64,000 nucleotides of DNA from Tetrapyrgos nigripes. Lineage: Eukaryota; Basidiomycota; Agaricomycetes; Agaricales; Campanellaceae. This document shows, in pieces, positions 44,751 through 56,602 of the stretch (positions are counted from its first letter, which is position 1; every line of letters starts with the position of its first letter). Location of the stretch: the NCBI GenBank assembly GCA_013368315.1, contig JAACJM010000170.1, positions 123,174 to 187,173 of the forward strand, written 5' to 3'. A program made the translations under genes and the position numbers. A model generated the notes under the pieces. It worked only from the letters and a program-made list of their open reading frames with translations, made no database searches and was not told where the DNA came from.

Positions 44751-46650
44751 TTAAACCAACCCACTCCCACCCATCCTAACCGTATCAACCACAACTCTAA
44801 CCACTTCTCCCCAAGCCCTTCCTAACGCCGCTCCCAACCCCAAACCATCACTCGCATTCGCGTTTCTCAACCTCTGTTTAATCCTCGAAAGCTCTACCGC
44901 CCCTGCTGCTGCTCCCGTCCCAACCCCAATACTCGTAGGCCCTGCTCCTCCTATCGACCCTCTCACAGCCGAACTAGTGCCCACCCTCCCCCGTCCTCTT
45001 CTAAGAATCATCGACACAACAGGAAACACCACCAGAACTAATACCAAGACAAACCACCCTCTCGTCCCCGTCCCCGTACCCGTCCCAGTAGGACTCAACA
45101 ACCCCAGACTCCTCAACTTGTCGAAATACGGATCTATCGAGGCTCGTATGAGAGCTTGAAAGCCCAGTGTCGACGACCTTGTCGAAGAAGACGACGAAGG
45201 AGCATGGTTAGAATTCGCAGAAGAGGATGCGTTGACAGCATTTTTCGATTTTGTGTCAGCAGAGCCGGGTCTCGGGAGTGAAAATGGTGTTAAGCCGTTT
45301 GGATTTAAAGGATGATGATTATGATGTTTGGATGAGCTACTTTTACCTTGTCGTTTTGATCTCGAGGACGAAGACGCGTATGGACCCAGAGGGTTGTTCA
45401 ACCCGTGTCCATGTCCATTAAGGGCTCTCTTCTCTGTCGGTGTAATCGTTCCTGCCGAGTCTGATCCCGAAGAAGTAGAACGAGAGTGTGAGTGTGATGT
45501 TGAGAGATTATGGAGGGATGTGGAGGGTGTAAAGGAACGTGAGCTGCCGAGACCGTTGCCGTTGGCTAATGCGTCTCCGTTAGCGTTAGGTTTGGGAGTC
45601 GCTGGGACAATGGTATGCGTGGAGGTGGTGGATAGGGATGAGGAAGAGGATGACGATGGAGCGGGTGAGGTTGAGCGGGTACGCGGTGAAGAAGAATTTG
45701 AGCTAGTGGATCTAGGAGAAGATGAAGGATGTGGCGGGAGTTGAAGGGATGAAGGAGAGTGAGAAGAGTTGGACAGAAGGGATTGCATGTGTTGAGTGTG
45801 GAGGGTTCGAAGATTAGATTTCAAATTCTGGACGGTTTTGTCGTTAGATTTTTCAAAAATAAGCGGCATTGAGATGTTTACACACCTCTCGAGTGTTGAC
45901 ACTCATTTCAGACTCGTACTCGAGGAACTCTTTCGCGTAGTCCCATTGCTCCAATTTGGGCAGGACATGTATACAATAGAGCTCTATAACCTTTTCGTAA
46001 CCACCATTCTCTTCTGCTCCAGGAGGTCCAGGAAGGGATTCCGTGGACGAATTGATTGATTCGCGAGATGCAGATGCAGAAGCCGACAAGTACACGGAAG
46101 GCACAGACAACTCGGAATCTGTCAAATGATCACCTCTCTTCGCCAACCAATCCTCAATCATTCTCCTTCCAGATTCCGGACATTCCAGTTTGAGACTCGA
46201 GTAGACGAGAGTGATGAGGACAGGAGCGGGAAGTAAGACCGAGTCTGGATTGTCAAACGCCGCATTATGCGTGGATTTAGAGACGGATTTAGAGGCGCCC
46301 TTTGTTTTGGTGAACGACCGAAGAGAGCGCTCGAATAAATCAGAGACAAAAGCTTGAGGAGTCTTTATAGAGAGGTTTTGAAGACTATCGGGAAGAGCAG
46401 CGGAATTGGGTGGAGACGGTGATGAGTAAACAGTAGTTTCGAACGTAATCCTTAAAATATCCCATTTACGAAGATAATCGGGTAGAGCTGGTGACTGAAA
46501 TGAGTCGAGGACGTCAAAGGCCGAGTTGATGAGGGAGTGAGTGAGAGGAAGGTCGCGGCCGAGGAAGGCACGGGCAGCGCGGTTGTACAGTGAGCGCAAT
46601 GTCTTTGCGTCGCTGGACGACGTGCTCATCGTCACCGTCGTCGTGGTCAT
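44751..46650 (-). CDS. Ser-rich protein with one membrane segment near the C-terminus
   Basis: Two exons (46650-45886 and 45827-44751) with a 58-nt intron give 613 residues. The first 250 residues are helical and look folded (LYNRAARAFLGRDLPLTHSL, KWDILRITFETTVYSS, LPKLEQWDYAKEFLEYE). A low-complexity Ser-rich stretch runs from about 285 to 490, followed by a TG repeat (TGTGTGTG) and one strong hydrophobic helix, GWFVLVLVLVVFPVVSMIL. The last 80 residues are basic and Gly-rich. The helical N-terminus with a late single helix resembles peroxisomal import anchors of the Pex15/Pex26 type, but this is only a suggestion. Met8 is an alternative start. Confidence 0.72.
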
Positions 46651-46729
46651 CCGTCAAGAGACCTAAAACCCGGCCTCTCCTCCTCCGGCACTACGAAAAA
46701 TCACATGTCTCTCAAACGAGAGAAGGGAC

Positions 46730-46734
46730 AAAAA
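46730..46734 (-). terminator. RNA polymerase III T-run
   Basis: Five T on the minus strand, 22 bp beyond the 3' end of the tRNA gene, as expected for Pol III termination. Confidence 0.6.
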
Positions 46735-46756
46735 CAATTATGACATCCTGTACAAT

Positions 46757-46827
46757 GCATCAGCGGGGAGTCGAACCCCGTTCGCGACCTTGGGAAGGTC
46801 GCATCATGACCGTTAGACCACTGATGC
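46757..46827 (-). tRNA. tRNA-Gly (anticodon CCC)
   Basis: 71 nt with a perfect cloverleaf: acceptor arms GCATCAG and CTGATGC pair fully, the D arm holds TGGTCTAACGGTCA (A box), the anticodon stem CGACC/GGTCG encloses loop TTCCCAA with anticodon CCC, and the T arm contains GGTTCGACTCC (B box). There is no intron and no encoded CCA. It reads GGG codons. It lies upstream of the Ser-rich protein gene on the same strand. Confidence 0.97.
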
Positions 46828-47174
46828 TCATGCTAAATATACTGCTAAACTTACTAGGTGGTCATGCAGCCACCAAGTCAAACTCGAAGACGAAACATAC
46901 GGCCGCCTAACGCTCGGATTAACAAGTTCAGCAACAACGGCCGTAGTACTAGTAGGGCCTAGACCAGACCACTAGCTTGACGTCCGTTTCAACTTTCAAG
47001 TCGGTTTCAGGTCTGAGCTAAACAGAACAGGAATAAGGAAAGGAATCTGCACTTCTTCAGTCGAAACAGTCTTTGATACAGCCAATATATGTAACTATTC
47101 TACTGTATTATGTGTAAAGTAGTAAAGTAATCAGTCCGTTGATAGAGCTCGAGGTGGCAAGTAGTAACACCCAA
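46828..47174. other. Intergenic, nothing recognised
   Basis: Spacer between the tRNA 5' side and the stop of the GMC fusion gene. No further gene is seen. Confidence 0.4.
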
Positions 47175-50100
47175 CTACCCTTCCCGTTCAACACACCACT
47201 CCAAATGCTCCTTCACCACAGGATAAACATCCCTCCAAGCCTCCTTCCCCATCCAATTATCCAAATGCCCATACCCCGGAATAACAGTCCTCCGATACAA
47301 CTCTTCCTGACCAGGAAAACGTCTCCTCAAATCATCATAGCACATACTCGTCGTCACAGGATCATACACGACATTCTTTCCTCCACTAATCAGCGATATC
47401 GGCAAGCCCTTGAAACGGCCTAGATTCTCATCGTTAAGCAATGTGTCTTTACCCTGTGCATCCAAGATCCGTGTTGCTTCACCCATCAGAAGTAAATTTG
47501 TGATGAAATCCATGTGTAGGCCAGTCAAAAAGTTCTCTAGCTGGCTGTGTGTAGCACGATTGAGATTTGAGTGTGTCCACAGCCGTCCAAAGGTGAGAGA
47601 GAGACGATGGCAGACGGTGCTGCTGCAGATCTCTTCACTTGACCCCACTGGATATAAGCGTAGGACCTGGTCGAGGAGAGTCTGGCCGAGAGTGTGTGGG
47701 GTTATGACTGGGTACCAGGGGCCAAAGATCGCCTGTAGTCGCTATTTGAGCTAACTCGAAGTGAAAAGACACAAACAAAACTCACCCTATACACCTTCGG
47801 CAACAGCGTCGTACCACCCGTTATCTGATTCACAGCTCCAAATTTATGCCTGATGAACACCTGGCTAACCGTCATCCCAGCCATCCAATCCACAGGTATC
47901 AAACCATTCAACATCCCTGCGCATGTAGCTACCGCTCCCTGACAATGCACAAGTGCATAAAACTTCCTACCACCCTCTTCCTTCCTAACAAACTCCATAG
48001 CTGCGAGGACATCCTGGGCCGCATCAGCAGGGGTGGAGCTCATCTTCACTGTCGGTGTAATACCAAAACGCGGAGTCAAGACATAGACAGTGTGTCCGAG
48101 TGCAGTGAAATAGTCGACCGTGTTGACTGGGATTGTCGGTAGCGCGTAGATTTGGTGGTCGACCGACGCTCCGGGGACCATGAGGATTGGGATTTTTCCA
48201 GCATCTGCGTTAGCCGTGGGTGCCCATACACGAATGGTCGTTTCGATGCCATCTTGAGCCTTGAGCGTGGCGATTTTAATAGGGTCAGGCTTTGGCAAGT
48301 ACCCTATCCTGGTTCGAGGATTGATGACGTCCGCAATGCTGTAGGCATCTTCCTGCGGCGGAGCGTACTCGAGTTTGCGGAAAGGCCCAATGAAGAAGCT
48401 AGCGACATTCCTTGCAAAGAAGCTCAAGAAGCTAGCCTGAGATGCTGTATTCCTGATTAAACCTCCATTTGTCAGGTTCCCGAAAGACTTGAGTTCATCC
48501 TCAAAGTTGCGCCATGATATATACAGCTTTCCACGGCCAATAAGGCTCCCATCGGGCTTTGTGATGGTGACGAAGAGTGTCGTGGTAGCCTTCCAGGTCT
48601 TAGAGACGGAGAAGGAGAGGTTACTGTCGATATTTTTGTAGCCATTGAGAAGGTACGTCTGCCCGTCAGTGCTGAGTAGGGTGAGCTTGTAGGCAAGTTG
48701 TTTGGCGTCGGAGACACTGGTTAATGGGGTGAAGAATTGCACTTCTCCACGGAGAACAAGAAGCGGGTCTTTTGAGAGAGCACCACAGGAGAATGTGCCC
48801 GTAGCGAGGGAGGAATGGTCGCTAAGTTTAATCACTAGTGCATAGTCAGTTAAACATGTAGAACGTGACAGTGGACACTGAATCTTACAGTTCTCGACAT
48901 TGTACATATCAACACTGAGATAGAACCGTGCAGAGCTGGAAGCTGCCTTGCCTGCATTCTCTGCGACTGTAAAATCGTCGATGTCGTCGCCGATGTATAT
49001 ATGACCGTCCATGATCTCAGTGAATCGCACACCGCTACCAGTGGAAGACTTGATGGCTTTCACTGCGACTTCCGTGTCTGAAGTCAACGAGAACGACCTC
49101 GTTGGCTTGTTAAAGAGGTCCAGCTTGCCGTTCTTCGTAGCCAAGTCAATCTCCCACCCGTTCCGAAGAGCAATAAGATCGACAGAACGCTCAGCCAGAG
49201 CGGTGATAGTGGCAAATGGATTGACACCTTCAAGTCAGTCAGAAAAGAATTTGTGCGATTTTGAAGGAGGAAACTAACCTAAAGCAGTTGGAATTATGGC
49301 CCCATCAACGCATACGAGTCCCTCATAGACACCCGTTTCCATTCCGGTGAAGACTTGCCCAAGGTGATTCGTTACGCCACTAACACCAGTGCCGTCCGAA
49401 CTCATAATCGCACCTCCAAGAGGATGGACCGTGATCTCCTCTTGCTGATTAAAAGCTGCATAGAAAGGCGAGTTGATAAAAGTTCCTCCGATGGCACCAG
49501 TTGCCTTTGTCATCACCTCATCCAACACCTTGACATGCTCCGTACGACCAACACCCAAGAATTGCAGATACGGCTTGTCATTCTCCAAGTTTAGAATACC
49601 CTCGTTACTGTCGTGGGACATGATCAGGTAGGTTTGAGTCCTGTTTAGAGAGCTACCAGTAGCATATGGCCCAAGAAAGCGTGTTTTCACGCGAGAGGAC
49701 AGGTGCCGAAGACGCTCTTTGACGCTGTATGATTTGGGATATCGTTTGCCAGGCAGTACTTCCAGCATTGTTTGAAGGACTGGAGTGAGAGCTGCAGGAA
49801 TGGCGCCTTCCTCGATGACATAGCCATCCAATACGTTTGGTGATGTTTCTGGGCCTCTGTTGTCAATGACGCCAGTGATAGTTGGACCGGGGGGGTTATC
49901 TGCTGGAGGATTTTCCCTTCCAATACCGTTGACGATCTCGTCAGTGTTGTATCCTAAATTTCTGTCATTAACACTTCTGAAGCAGCAAGAAAGGATGACT
50001 TACCAAAAGTTAGAACATCTCCATTGCCTGACAGCTTCTGTCCTACCAAAGGCGACATCTTCAAACCATGAGCACGGGATCTGAGGAGAATTTCGGTAGT

Positions 50101-51292
50101 GCCAAGTGTACCAGCTCCAAGAAAACAGAGTTCACGCTGAGAAATTATCAGTACATCTCTTTCCCATATACACGAAACTTACTGCTCGGACCCACATCAA
50201 TTCAGTGTAGAAAGAATCCTCGAATTGATCTCTACCGTCGGCATGCCAAGCATAGAATACAATATACCCTTTCCCATTTGGATCAGGGTGAACATGGCGA
50301 ACCTCACATTCGCAGAAGATCTCGGCACCCCAATTCCAAGCGTCTGGTAGGTAGTTCATAAGGACTGAGCCCTTGGACCCGTCATTGACGCCAGTACAAT
50401 CTTCTCCGCTGCCGGTTGAGGCTTTCATTTCTACGCCGGCGTTGTTGACTTCATTCTTGAAAAAGGTAGTCTGTGGTACCCGATAAAAGTTTTTGCCATA
50501 GCCAAGAGCTTCGGCTTGTTTCTCAAGGACAGAGAGTTTCTTCAGAGGTGGATAGTCTTCGGGGTATGGAGTGGGTTGAAGCATATGGGCAGCTCGGGAG
50601 TAATCTGATGATCAGTCAGTTGAAAGAAACAGCCATTGCGATGAGGAACTCACATTCATCTAAAGCATCAGTGTTCTTTCGGAGCTCCGATGGCCACGGG
50701 CTCAGTGCCAGCGTCCTCTTGTCGCACTCTAGGAATACGTTCGCATTGAGCAGTGATGTTCCTCCGAGACCTGTTAACAAAGGCACCGTAGTAAGCATAC
50801 TATTGATATCGACTTGAAAACACACACCTTTTCCAACGAAAGCATTCTGACCCTCTCCCAGAATCAAATTATATAGACCCGTTGGTTTCCCCACCGCAAT
50901 ATCCTTCAGAGGGCCAGAGTCTACACCAACATTCCCCGAGACATGTAATTCGGGAAGCGCTTCAGCTAGAGTACTTGGATACTCTCCAGCTACACGTCAA
51001 GACCATCAGTTACATCAACATCTGAGTAAGGGACTGAAGAAGACTTACGCCATTTCTCCTTCCCCATCTCCAACACGGCCACACTTTTTCCTGCGCGAGC
51101 CATTCTGCTAGCAGCTACACCACCGCCATAGCCTGAGCCTACGACTACGACATCGTACTCGGCACGCATCATAGGAACAGGACGGGAGAGGCGAGGGAAT
51201 TTGGACATCTTGGTGGGATCACTGGAATCCCGAAAGCGATCGGTGGACTCGAGAGGCATACCGCCCGCAGCGACAGTAGGATTAGCTGCCAT
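47175..51292 (-). CDS. GMC oxidoreductase fused to an alpha/beta hydrolase (cholesterol-oxidase-like)
   Basis: Nine exons (51292-51049, 50989-50828, 50770-50654, 50604-50183, 50136-50004, 49953-49279, 49227-48889, 48834-47786, 47732-47175) join to 1232 residues. The FAD-binding fold opens at about 47 with VVVVGSGYGGGVAASRMARA (GxGxxG). Further GMC signatures are LGGTSLLNANVF, HPLGGAIMSSDG, and VCVDGAIIPTALGVNPFATI. From about residue 700 a linker domain leads to a C-terminal alpha/beta hydrolase with LVHCQGAVA (nucleophile elbow with Cys) and VIPGYGHLDNW (catalytic His). Bacterial and fungal cholesterol-oxidase-like GMC proteins with such fusions are known; sterol or other alcohol oxidation coupled to ester cleavage is an inference. 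The intron at 48835-48888 is 54 nt and in frame, so its removal is likely but not required. No signal peptide, so probably cytosolic or peroxisomal. Confidence 0.88.
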
Positions 51293-52700
51293 GTTCAGGG
51301 GAAAGGTGTAAGACCGTTTTGACAAAGATTGAGGGTCTTTTATTGAATTCTGCTGCCATCAAAGCAGTGAGACTCGCGAATCCGTGTACACTACATGTCC
51401 GACAAATACGGGTAGATTTGGGAGACTAGGCAGTGTTAAGTAGCAGGTTTCAATGTATGCAAAAGATATTCTTACGACTGGGCACAAATTGGGCCGTTGC
51501 CGGACGGCACGGAAAGAGTGCGTCAATGATGAGCGGCAGCCCTTTGAGTACGGAGACGAATCGAATGCGGGGATCAGTGAATTCCCAGTTCCAACTCGAT
51601 GACTACAAAAGTGAGCGGGATGTACACATATGTCTGGAGCTCAAGTCCAAGCTTTTCCTAATGGAACCTAACGTAATTTGGACGGTCAGGGCTCTATCAT
51701 GTTTATTTTACATTAAACAGCTGGAGCCGGGCGTACCTGAAGCTTTGAGGTAGCCGCTCTCCATCACTGCCAATGTTTATCATCCCGGACGTGAAAGATT
51801 GCTTATCTTCCCAGTCAGACCATCGAAACTGTGATAAATGGATTGTATCCCTCGTCGGTAGGGCACAATCCGAGGTACTATGGTCTCTGTACAAGACGAT
51901 GAGGAGGTTTGGAGACTTGAACTGTGCATAGGTACGCACCAATTTACTGTTTTCTTTTCTGGCAGTATACCCCCATGGGATCATTGAGAGCGGCGTCTGT
52001 GGTTAATCCAAGTACAGTAGAAGAGAGATGCGATGGATGTGAGAGTTGCAAGAGCCGAGTCTGACGTTCACGCGTGTCTCTCAACCTCTTCTTCAATCCC
52101 CGTCCTTCTCACCGTCGGCAACTCGATACCTCCTCCCGTTTTGATCGTTCCTATAGCCTTAGGTGCGCCTTCGAGCTAGGGCTGTACAATCTGACGTTAC
52201 TTATATACCGTATTATTATCATGGCTGGTTCTTGGTAGGATCTGTGAGTTGTCTAGATCGTTGTGAATAAGAATTACTCGTTTCTGTTTCAGATGGCAGC
52301 TAGAGCATACCTTTCTCGACCTGTTTATTGGACTGGAGAACTCGTGCAGAGACACCGACCTTGCTTGTCCTTGTCAGATGTTGCGCCGCAGAGCACTGAG
52401 CTGCGAGCTCTTTCACTGAGCTTTTCCATGCAGCGAACGCGTCCGGAGTGTTGCTGGTAAAAAGGCCTAGGCCGCTACTACGTCATCTATTTGTACATGT
52501 GGATGAAAAAGGCCTCAATCGTCGGATTGTCAACCTTCAAGCTTCGAGGACAAGATGACATCCTTGGGACCAAATTCAAATTGTCCACGAGAAAAAGTTG
52601 TCTTCGGATTGCACTCTGATGCTATCATCAAGGAGAGAGAGAGAGAGAGTATAACTCTCTTTTTGTAATGTTAATGGTTTCGTTAGATCCAAGTTAGATC
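51293..52700. other. Intergenic between the GMC gene and the TE block
   Basis: About 1.4 kb upstream of the GMC fusion gene. Short frames (for example 51703-51984 minus and 51433-51753 plus) carry no motif. A (ga) run lies near 52632-52650. The left limit of the DIRS-like element is somewhere in the right part and cannot be fixed. Confidence 0.35.
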
Positions 52701-52723
52701 TTAGGATGGTTTTGGTTGGGATA

Positions 52724-54360
52724 CAGTGGCCAAAAAAATTGTCCACATGTTTGGCACTTTTGGAAAGATTGCTGATTTAAGAGCTATTGAGCAGAAATCT
52801 CAAAACATGGCTGGTGGTAGCAAGAAAGCCTTTGATTAGAGCTACAATAATCTGTCTAGTTTGTCTTATTTGGCCAAATATCTGTGGAGTTATGATTGAT
52901 TTAAAACTGTATGTCATTTGGACAATTTTTTGAGTTGCCACTTCAAAATCATTATTGCAATAACCTGATGTGTTATACATGATGTCATGGGTGGAGCTGT
53001 ACAGTAATGTAATGTATACACTACAATGATGTCATAGCTGCCAGCTGGAGCATACATAGCAACATACAGATGCTCTACAGCCTCTATGAAAATCATGGGG
53101 TCCCTCATATCAGCCCAGAAAGACAATCTCTACTCTCTCCTCTTAACTGCCTCTCCATCTGCAAAAATTGCAGCTCAGACTGGAGTATGGAAGCCAAGAG
53201 TTGCTTTTGTGGCTTAAAAGACAAATACAGACAATGAGAACAATACAGCAGGGTGTCCTAGGAGGCTCTCTACTACTTGTGAAGAGGTTAGATTGGAAAA
53301 AAATCCATTCTGGTAAAGCCAGATTGCTACACAAGTGGCCTGAAACATCAAGGCTCTTCTTGGACAACCTGTCCCAACCTATAACAGCCAAAACATTCCT
53401 GAAAACGTCTTGTGGCGATCTCCAAAACACAGAACAAGTGCAAACTTACAGTGACTTGCAGCAAGGCTCACTTGAAGTTTGCACAGATGTAAAAAGACCA
53501 GGCTGTAGAAGGCTAGAAGTGGGTTATTTTCTCAGATAAGACCAAAACCAATTATTTTGGGGCAAATATGCCCCAGCATGTGTGAGAAAAGAGAGATAAA
53601 TTCATGGTACAGCAAGATGTGACAGAAATGATGACATTTGAGAGAGAAAATGACATGATGGGGTAGGGTATGGGGCAACAGTAAGCAGTAAAAATGGTCC
53701 AGATGAAGGGGAAGATAGATTGCAAACACTATATGACCATCTTAAGTAACAAAATCCTGGAAAGCATTAATAATATGGGAGTTGATCCAGAGGTGGCCAT
53801 TTTTCAGCTGGGTATTAACTTTCTAAAGTGCTATATCCAATGGTTTCCTTTATCAGAACATGTCTCTCTACCTATAAAAGCAACACTCTGCTTTCATACT
53901 TCAGTCTGAGCTGAAAGTTTGATAGAGGGAGGGGCAGTTTAGAGGAGAGAGTAGAGATTGTCTTTCTGGGCTGATATGAGGGACCCCATGATTTTCATAG
54001 AAGCTGTAGAGCATCTGTATGTTGCTATGTATGCTCCAGCTGGCAGCTATGACATCATTGTGGTGTATACATCACATTACTGTACAGCTCCACCCATGAC
54101 ATCATGTATAACACATCAGGTTATTGCAATAATGATTTTGAAGTGGCAACTCAAAAAATTGTCCAAATGACATACAATTTTAAATCAATCATAACTCCAC
54201 AGATATGTGGCCAAATAAGACAAAACAGACAGATTATTGTAGCTCTAATCAAAGGCTTTCTTGCTACCACCAGCCATGTTTTGAGATTTCTGCTCAATAG
54301 CTCTTAAATCAGCAATCTTTCCAAAAGTGCCAAACATGTGGACAATTTTTTTGGCCACTG
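52724..54360. mobile_element. 1.6 kb element with TIRs of about 435 bp and TA duplication
   Basis: The two ends (about 52724-53158 and 53926-54360) are inverted copies of each other, well above 90 percent alike by eye. They start CAGTGGCCAAAAAAATTGTC. TA flanks lie at 52722-52723 and 54361-54362. Translations of the arms mirror each other (for example MSFWADMRDPMIFIEAVEHL on both). The 770 bp centre is AT-rich and has one 123-codon frame without motif (53168-53539). The terminal repeats are unusually long for a non-autonomous Tc1/mariner-like element. It sits near the 3' end of the recombinase gene of the DIRS-like element. Confidence 0.9.
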
Positions 54361-55185
54361 TAACTGTGGCTGCATGTAAGGTGCCATGATTTCGGCATGT
54401 TTACGAAGATAAGTAAGAAAGGCGTCTGGTTTCCATCTGAAGGCTACTTTCACTGCATCGAATGGCATACCTCGTAGTAGGTATTCTAGTACTGATCCAA
54501 TGCGAATGCCATGTCCCTGAAGTGGATCTAATCCTTTGGTTTTGGCGGTGGCATTGATATGGTCTAGGAAACAGTGTTTGGTGAGGGGTTTGAAAGAAAT
54601 GTAGCCTTCGTTAACTACGTGGTAAGCGAAGAGGTGTTGATTGGGGGGTGGGTCGTTTACATGGTAGTGATTCTGCAGATGATGGTTTGGGTCTGTTGGT
54701 CCATCTTGTATTGCCCAGAAGATGTCCTCTCCATTGATGGGGTCTGATTTTGTTTTCGGTACACAGAATATGGTGGCCTCGAAATCATTGCGGTCTCTCC
54801 CGATGTGTACATTTGATCTGGTGATGAAATTGCTGGGTTTGAAATCTGCCAGTTTTGGAACAGTGAATTCGCCAAGTTGCGCACTGCTGTAGAAGGTGGT
54901 CGTTAAGCATCCTGCTATGGCGGTGTCCAATGGAATACTAGGTTTTAGATCCTCTAGTATGGTGGAAATGAAGGAAACGGTGTAGGGGAGTCTTTTCTTC
55001 TTTTTCGACGACTCTGGGGTTAAGCGTGATGCAGCTCAAAGTAAAGCCTCTACACCTGCTTCGTCCATCTGCCAGTTGACCCCGTGAATTAAATGCCAGG
55101 CCCATACGCCATATAGGTAGTTCTTGATGGTGGCACCCAAGTAGGTTCCCGCTATGGTTGATAACCACAACAAGATTATGTCGGG

Positions 55186-55777
55186 CAGTGTTGCTGGAGT
55201 CCGGGCCATGGCCCCATTGGCCCTGAACCAACCCCAGACTGACCCTGAGGTCCAGGTCCAGTGGTTATGTAAGACCTGACCTGGACCTGAAGGTCCAGGT
55301 CAAGGGTCAGAGGCTGAGGAGGAGGGCTGACCCGGTCCGGACCTCTGGACCTCAGGTGTCGGTATGACTGAGTTTAGGCACTTTGAGCGGCTTCGATGAC
55401 CTTCTTTTGACCTTTTTGATAGAGGATCTGGTGACCTGAGTTGCAGTACTCGGAAGATGCTGAGCATGAACTCGAAGCTGCATAAATGTTATCACTTGAG
55501 TGCAGATGTGCTGTGGCTCAGTTATTACAGTCATCATTGTCAGTTTATACAGATACAACTACTAAATTACATTATTTACAGATTCTAACATTTTTTATGG
55601 GTCCTACCCTCCAAAACACTTTTTCTCTATGTGGACCTGGGCCGACCCTGGACTGGCCCTCTTGACCCAGGTCTGCAGGTCCAGGGTCCAGCAAGAGGGT
55701 GGACCGACCCTGTAGGTCCAGGCCAAGGGCCAGAAAATTTTGGCTGGACCTGACCTGAACTGGACCTCACAACACTG
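55186..55777. mobile_element. hAT-like non-autonomous element with 8-bp target duplication
   Basis: The 592 bp element starts CAGTGTTGCTGGAG and ends CCTCACAACACTG; the terminal CAGTGTTG is inverted at both ends, a common hAT-type terminus. The 8-base target ATGTCGGG is repeated at 55178-55185 and 55778-55785. The inside is rich in repeated ggtccagg words at both ends and encodes nothing recognisable. Its removal rejoins the recombinase frame of the host element. Confidence 0.9.
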
Positions 55778-56535
55778 ATGTCGGGGCTGGCAGGTGCACG
55801 TTGTTCTTCAGACATTCCTCATTCATCACAGAAGACATGAAACACGAGACCAAGGTTCTGTCCCTGTATGCTGGTACAGTCACTTGTTGGATCTGAGTCA
55901 CGTCATCGTCAGAGACATTGATGAGCCGATTTTGTGCATCTCGGAAAACTCTTTGTTCCACCAGTTTCCAAAGTAGCAGACGATCTTGGGCAAGGCAGTG
56001 AAGGCATAAAGTGGATGGTTGCAAGGGAAGATGTGCTGGGTATGAACGTGGCCTGGATAGAGTGGAAGGGGTACTAGGGAGTGTGGAAGGCCAACGTACT
56101 TCTCCCTGAAGATTATTGTTCAGACCAGGAGAAAGCAGCGATGGTGAGCTGTTCTGCTTTGAATTCCCAGTATTGTTGGAGATCTGCTTTCCTGGAAGCA
56201 TGTTGTTGTTGAGTGCTCTCAGGTGCGTTAGCAGAGAGAGCAGGAGAACGTCTGGTATGTTGTTCTTTGGGGGTAAGAGGGGTATTGAAGTTGACGATGA
56301 ACTGTTTAAGCTCATCAGGAATGGGGATTTGGGGTAGGAGGAGTTGGTGTGATCTGTAACGGCCCTGGGAGGGGTCATCTGCTGGGTTGCGGGAGGTGTG
56401 GACATATCGTGTGTGAAAGTGTATTCCTGTTTCTTCAGCGAGTTTGTGTATGTGCTTGAAAATAGTGTTTGTGGGTTGGTTTCTGCTGCAGCCATTCCAC
56501 CAGCCTTCAACGACACCCTGGTTGTCTCCGTGGAG

Positions 56536-56602
56536 CTGTAGTTTAAACGGTTCCATGATGGATGAGTGAAAAGATGAGAAAAGTGTAGTGGAAGAAAGGT
56601 AC
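56536..56602 (-). other. Apparent intron in the DIRS-like RT/RNase H region
   Basis: Joining 56603 to 56535 links GTKGHHYK to LHGDNQGVVEGWW in the order expected for relatives. The 67-nt segment starts gtacct and ends actacag with a pyrimidine-rich stretch before it. It may be a spliceosomal intron, or a chance way round a frameshift. Confidence 0.5.

Larger units (their letters stand above)
52701..56516 (-). pseudogene. Tyrosine recombinase of the DIRS-like element, split by two insertions
   Basis: Pieces 56516-55786, 55177-54363 and 52721-52701 read in one frame once both insertions and one copy of each target duplication are ignored. The N-terminal part has LLLWKLVEQRVFRDAQNRLI, the core carries TIKNYLYGVWAWHLIHGVNW-type sequence, and the catalytic end has GHGIRIGSVLEYLLRG (HxxR) and FLTYLRKHAEIMAPYM (Tyr nucleophile). 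The box-A position reads SSAQLGEF, where relatives usually have Arg instead of Gln, so catalysis is probably lost. The frame finally stops at 52701-52703. Confidence 0.78.

Noticed and set aside
44977..45744. Plus-strand frames opposite the Ser-rich protein
   Set aside because: Antisense shadows of a low-complexity coding region, rich in Glu/Asp because the sense strand encodes Ser/Pro.
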